This document shows positions 61,026-64,000 of a stretch of 64,000 nucleotides of DNA, in pieces (position 1 is the stretch's first letter; each line of letters opens with the position of its first letter). Source of the stretch: Actinomycetota bacterium. GTDB taxonomy: Bacteria; Actinomycetota; Acidimicrobiia; Acidimicrobiales; Ilumatobacteraceae. The DNA lies in the NCBI GenBank assembly GCA_026393475.1, contig JAPLAA010000126.1, forward strand, positions 1-64,000, read 5' to 3'. A model generated the notes under the pieces. It did not search any database. It saw only the letters and a list, made by a program, of their open reading frames with translations, and was not told the origin of the DNA. The position numbers were made by a program, and so were the translations under genes.

Positions 61026-61379
61026 TCAGAACACCCGGGCGAACCACAGCCTCGAGACGATCGACATCGCCTGACGCTGCAGCTCCGGCTCCACACCGGC
61101 GTCGCTCAGCGCGGCCTCCAGATGGCCGAGCACCGCAGTCACCTGGTCATCGGTGATGTCGAGGCCGCGGTGGGCCGCTGCCAGATCGGCCATCGGTTGC
61201 CCCGGTGCACCACCGAACGCCGTCGTGAGCCAGGCCACCTGGGCCGCGCGCAGGCTCGGCAGACGCTCCTCGGCGAACTGGTGGAGCACCCGCGGATCGC
61301 GGGTGAGCCGGTCGTAGAAGTCGTCGACGACGGCGGTGATCGCGCTCCGTCCGCCGAGCCGGTCGAAGAGGGTCCTCAT
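61026..61379 (-). CDS. Truncated hemoglobin
   Basis: A 117-residue 2-on-2 globin. MRTLFDRLGGRSAITAVVDD is the typical group I start (LGG, then DDFYDRL). The A/B helices lead to VLHQFAEERLPSLRAAQVAW, and the proximal His is in LAAAHRGLDITDDQV. The family binds O2 or NO and often detoxifies NO. ATG 61379 overlaps the LAL regulator stop (ATGA), so the two proteins are made from one mRNA. No signal peptide. Confidence 0.9.
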   Translation of the reverse strand: MRTLFDRLGGRSAITAVVDDFYDRLTRDPRVLHQFAEERLPSLRAAQVAWLTTAFGGAPGQPMADLAAAHRGLDITDDQVTAVLGHLEAALSDAGVEPELQRQAMSIVSRLWFARVF

Positions 61380-63982
61380 GTCGGCGCTCCCAGCAGGCCC
61401 AGCGCATCGGCGAGTTCGGTACGCGACCGGACGCCGAGCTTGACGTACACCCGGGCGAGATGGCTCTCGACGGTGCGAACGCCGATGATCAACTCGTCGG
61501 CGACCTCACGGCTCGTGCGGCCCTCGGCCACGAGTTCGGCGATCTCGCGTTCGCGGCGGCTGAGCGAGATCTCCGGCCGAGCCTGGGCGAGCACCGGTGT
61601 GACGTGGACGTCGATGCCCTCGCGCAGCTCCTGGGCCCGGCGGGCGTACTGCGCGACCGTGCGCGTCTCGCCGTTGGCGTCGCGCACCATCGTCCACGCC
61701 GCCGTGGCCGCCTCGGCGGCATAGCCGAGGAAGCCGAGCTCGGCGAGCCGGTCGGTGACCGCAGCCATGCCGGCGGCATCGGCGGTCGCGGCGGCACGGA
61801 TGGCGTCGATCAGGGTGGGCAGGAGCTCGCCGTCGACGACGCACGGCACCGAGTCGAGGTGGGCGAGCGCCTCGCTCGGGTGGTTCAGGCGGACGACGTC
61901 GATCAGGTATCGCACCCGCGACGCGTGTCGCCCGCGGTCGGTCGCCTCGTCGGCGTGGTCGAGCAGCTCGCGGACGGCTCCGTCGACATCGCCCTGCACC
62001 GCCCGCAGCCAGGCCCGACCACGCAACTCGAGGTCGGCGTGGGCGCGGGCCTCGTGCGGGGGCACGCCCGAGAGGCGGTCGAGCACGAGCAGGGCGCCCG
62101 ACGGGTCGGTGTCCTGGGCTCGGGACAACAGGAGGCCGCCCAGCGCCCACCGCGTGCCGTGCACGGCCGCCGCCGATCGCTCGGCGAGCGTCGTGGCCCG
62201 ATCGAACCACTGCTCGGCGGCCCGTCGTCGACCGGCGTTGAGGTCGGCCCACCCGAGCGCGATCGCCCAGGCGACGCACCCGTGGCGGTCGTGGGCGCGC
62301 TCGGCCCGCTCCCACCCGTCGAGCGCGAACTCGGTCGCGTCGCGGAGCCGACCGGTCTCGACCAGTGCGAAGGCATGTGCCGCCGCGGCGATCGCGCCGC
62401 CGGTGTGGACGAACTCGGGATGGTCGCCGACGCGTTGCAGCGCGAGGGCAGGAGTGCCGGCTGTGGTGAGCGCGAGCAGGTCGGAGGCGACACCGGCCGG
62501 CATCGTCGCCGCGGGAGATCCGGGAGGGGTCAGCGCGAGCGCCTCGTTCGGTCGGCCTGCCGCCGACCAGATCGCGGCCTTGGTGGCATCGATGAGCGGA
62601 TGGGCCCCGCCGAGCTCGGCCGCCGCGGCGTCGAGCATCTCGATCGCAGGGGCGACCTTGCCGAACGCCCAGAACGTCATCCCGCCCTCGATCACGGCGC
62701 CACGGAGGCGGTCGATCGGCGCGGCCGCCTCGCGTCGCACCCGCGGGTCGGCGAGGATCGAGATCGCCTCGCCGTACTCGCCCTGCTCGATGTACGCGGA
62801 TGCCACTCTGCAGGCGGCGCGCAGGCCGTCGGGCGTGTCGGCGACCTGGTCGAACCAGGCGCGTCCGAGCCGTTCGGCGAGGTCGAAGTCGTTGCGCGAC
62901 GACGCGATGCGGGTGGCTGCAGCGAGCAACGAGGGGTCGGCGAGCGAGCCGCCGTCGAGCCGCCAGGTGGCGATGCGCAGCACGTCCTGCGGTCGACGTG
63001 GCGTGCGTCGATCGAGTGCGTCGGCGAGCTCGCGCAGCATCTGCCGCGCCGCGAGTCGGCCGACGGCGCGCCGCGCCGCGTCGGCGTACACCGGATGCAC
63101 GAACCCGACCATCAACGTGTCGTCGTGTTCGTCGGCGGTGAGCAGCCGGGCACTCTCGAGTTCGACCAGTGCATCGGGATCGACGAGCTGTTCCAACAGC
63201 TCGATCTCGAGCGGCCCGCCGATCGCGACCAACGAGACCGCCCGCTGATGCACGTCGCCGAGTGCCGCCAGGCGAGCGTCGACGAACTGGCTGAGCGAGG
63301 ACGGTGCCGGCAGGTCGCCGTCGACGTGGAAGACGCCGCCGCGGTCGACGATGACACCGGACGAGCGGGCCTCGAGCAGCAGTTCCTTCGCGAACAGCGG
63401 GTTGCCGAGCGTCCGGAGGAAGAGCTGTTCGGCGACGTCGTCGGACACCGGCTGGCCGAGGATCACCTCGGCGAACGTCGACAGATCGGCGGCGTCGAGC
63501 GGCTCGACGGGGATCCGGACCGCCACGCCCTCCTTCATCAGCGACGAGATCGCCTCCGGCGGCGCCTCGCCGGCGCGGATCGTGCCCACCACGAACGCAG
63601 TGAGGTCGTTCGCCAGTTGGTGGGCGAGCGCGGCCGAGGCCTCGTCGAGGAGGTGTGCGTCGTCGAGGCCGAGGAGCAGCGGCCGGTTGCCGGCACGCTC
63701 CTGCAACGCTCGACGGATCTGCACGAGGTCGCCCGCGTCGCCGGCCGGTCGACCCGGCAACAGCGCGGCGAACGCGGCGAGCGGGATGTCGCCGAGTGCC
63801 CGCGTGCCCGTGATCGACACGGTGACGAACCCGGCCTCCTCGGCGTGGCGCAGCGTGGCGTGGAGCAGGTGGGACTTGCCGACGCCCGCGTCGCCGATGA
63901 AGAGCGCGCCCGCGAGATCGGGGCGACGCAGGGCTGCCCCGATGGCTGCGAACTCGGCTTGCCGCCCGACGAGATCGTCCAC
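61376..63982 (-). CDS. LuxR-family (LAL) ATP-binding transcriptional regulator
   Basis: A STAND-type regulator of 868 residues from GTG 63982. The frame stays open to the right edge, so the true start may lie further upstream. N-terminus DDLVGRQAEFAAIGAALRRP, then Walker A LFIGDAGVGKSHLLHATLRH, and LLLGLDDAHLLDEASA as Walker B. TPR-like helices fill the middle, and the C-terminal LuxR HTH reads LSRREREIAELVAEGRTSRE then IGVRTVESHLARVYVKLGVR. Such proteins are pathway activators responding to a ligand. The overlapping truncated hemoglobin hints at an O2/NO-related signal. Confidence 0.9.
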   Translation of the reverse strand: MDDLVGRQAEFAAIGAALRRPDLAGALFIGDAGVGKSHLLHATLRHAEEAGFVTVSITGTRALGDIPLAAFAALLPGRPAGDAGDLVQIRRALQERAGNRPLLLGLDDAHLLDEASAALAHQLANDLTAFVVGTIRAGEAPPEAISSLMKEGVAVRIPVEPLDAADLSTFAEVILGQPVSDDVAEQLFLRTLGNPLFAKELLLEARSSGVIVDRGGVFHVDGDLPAPSSLSQFVDARLAALGDVHQRAVSLVAIGGPLEIELLEQLVDPDALVELESARLLTADEHDDTLMVGFVHPVYADAARRAVGRLAARQMLRELADALDRRTPRRPQDVLRIATWRLDGGSLADPSLLAAATRIASSRNDFDLAERLGRAWFDQVADTPDGLRAACRVASAYIEQGEYGEAISILADPRVRREAAAPIDRLRGAVIEGGMTFWAFGKVAPAIEMLDAAAAELGGAHPLIDATKAAIWSAAGRPNEALALTPPGSPAATMPAGVASDLLALTTAGTPALALQRVGDHPEFVHTGGAIAAAAHAFALVETGRLRDATEFALDGWERAERAHDRHGCVAWAIALGWADLNAGRRRAAEQWFDRATTLAERSAAAVHGTRWALGGLLLSRAQDTDPSGALLVLDRLSGVPPHEARAHADLELRGRAWLRAVQGDVDGAVRELLDHADEATDRGRHASRVRYLIDVVRLNHPSEALAHLDSVPCVVDGELLPTLIDAIRAAATADAAGMAAVTDRLAELGFLGYAAEAATAAWTMVRDANGETRTVAQYARRAQELREGIDVHVTPVLAQARPEISLSRREREIAELVAEGRTSREVADELIIGVRTVESHLARVYVKLGVRSRTELADALGLLGAPT

Positions 63983-64000
63983 GGAGGGCAGCTTGTCACA

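Noticed and set aside
1-64000. tRNA, rRNA, riboswitch, CRISPR, prophage or IS elements
   Set aside because: Looked for cloverleaf ends, T-box or cobalamin/SAM leader motifs, transposase motifs and spaced repeats; none was convincing by eye.

Overview
The window is high-GC DNA (roughly 70 percent by eye) with dense, short-spaced genes, many GTG starts and 1-8 nt gene overlaps. Gene content points to an actinobacterium: a 6C small RNA, [4Fe-4S] CysH, LAL-type LuxR regulators, a DipZ-like thioredoxin split from CcdA, DUF2510 and AbiEi/DUF559 proteins. The mix of families fits Acidimicrobiia such as Ilumatobacter relatives, but that is an inference from families and not a measured phylogeny. I see no rRNA, tRNA, CRISPR array, prophage or classical insertion sequence.

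Layout. 1-2500: end of a probable MBL-fold hydrolase, a lipoprotein lytic transglycosylase and an acyl-CoA dehydrogenase, all on the minus strand. 2625-6945: assimilatory sulfate operon cysH-cysD-cysN-cobA-precorrin-2 dehydrogenase, which makes APS, reduces it to sulfite and makes the siroheme that a sulfite reductase encoded elsewhere would need. 7015-12145: an ECF sigma factor with its anti-sigma partner, divergent from a large XRE-AAA regulator. 12246-16694: a LysE exporter, a two-component system (TCS1) and a secreted chymotrypsin-fold protease with an acidic tail. 16760-20945: small enzymes, a stand-alone phosphohistidine domain protein and a quinone oxidoreductase. 20998-25721: a DUF1800-DUF1501 secretion-linked pair divergent from TCS2. 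25756-32105: an aldo/keto reductase, then TCS3 with a membrane molybdenum oxidoreductase, divergent from a methionine-rich lipoprotein, a DipZ-like thioredoxin and CcdA. 32169-35960: citrate synthase, an acyl-CoA carboxylase beta subunit and a LysR regulator. 36031-36150: 6C RNA, followed by a HAD-PlsC fusion, then lipid genes up to the acyl-ACP desaturase at 40765. 40812-54032: DinB-like protein, nitroreductases, aconitase, a GHMP kinase with GntR regulator, MscS, ComB and small enzymes, ending with an AbiEi/DUF559 gene between 40-bp inverted repeats. 54290-63982: gltBD, a LysM lipoprotein, and a truncated hemoglobin translationally coupled to a LAL regulator.

Most interesting points. (1) TCS3, the Mo enzyme, the Met-rich lipoprotein, thioredoxin and CcdA look like one envelope oxidant-defence module, comparable in logic to bacterial Met-rich peptide/Mo-reductase hypochlorite scavengers. 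(2) The AbiEi/DUF559 gene sits between long inverted hairpin repeats. (3) Aconitase carries an in-frame TAG just before its conserved C-terminus. (4) A 6C RNA has three C-loop hairpins and a clear promoter. (5) Each of the three OmpR-type two-component systems has its own 11-bp-spaced direct repeat next to its promoter.
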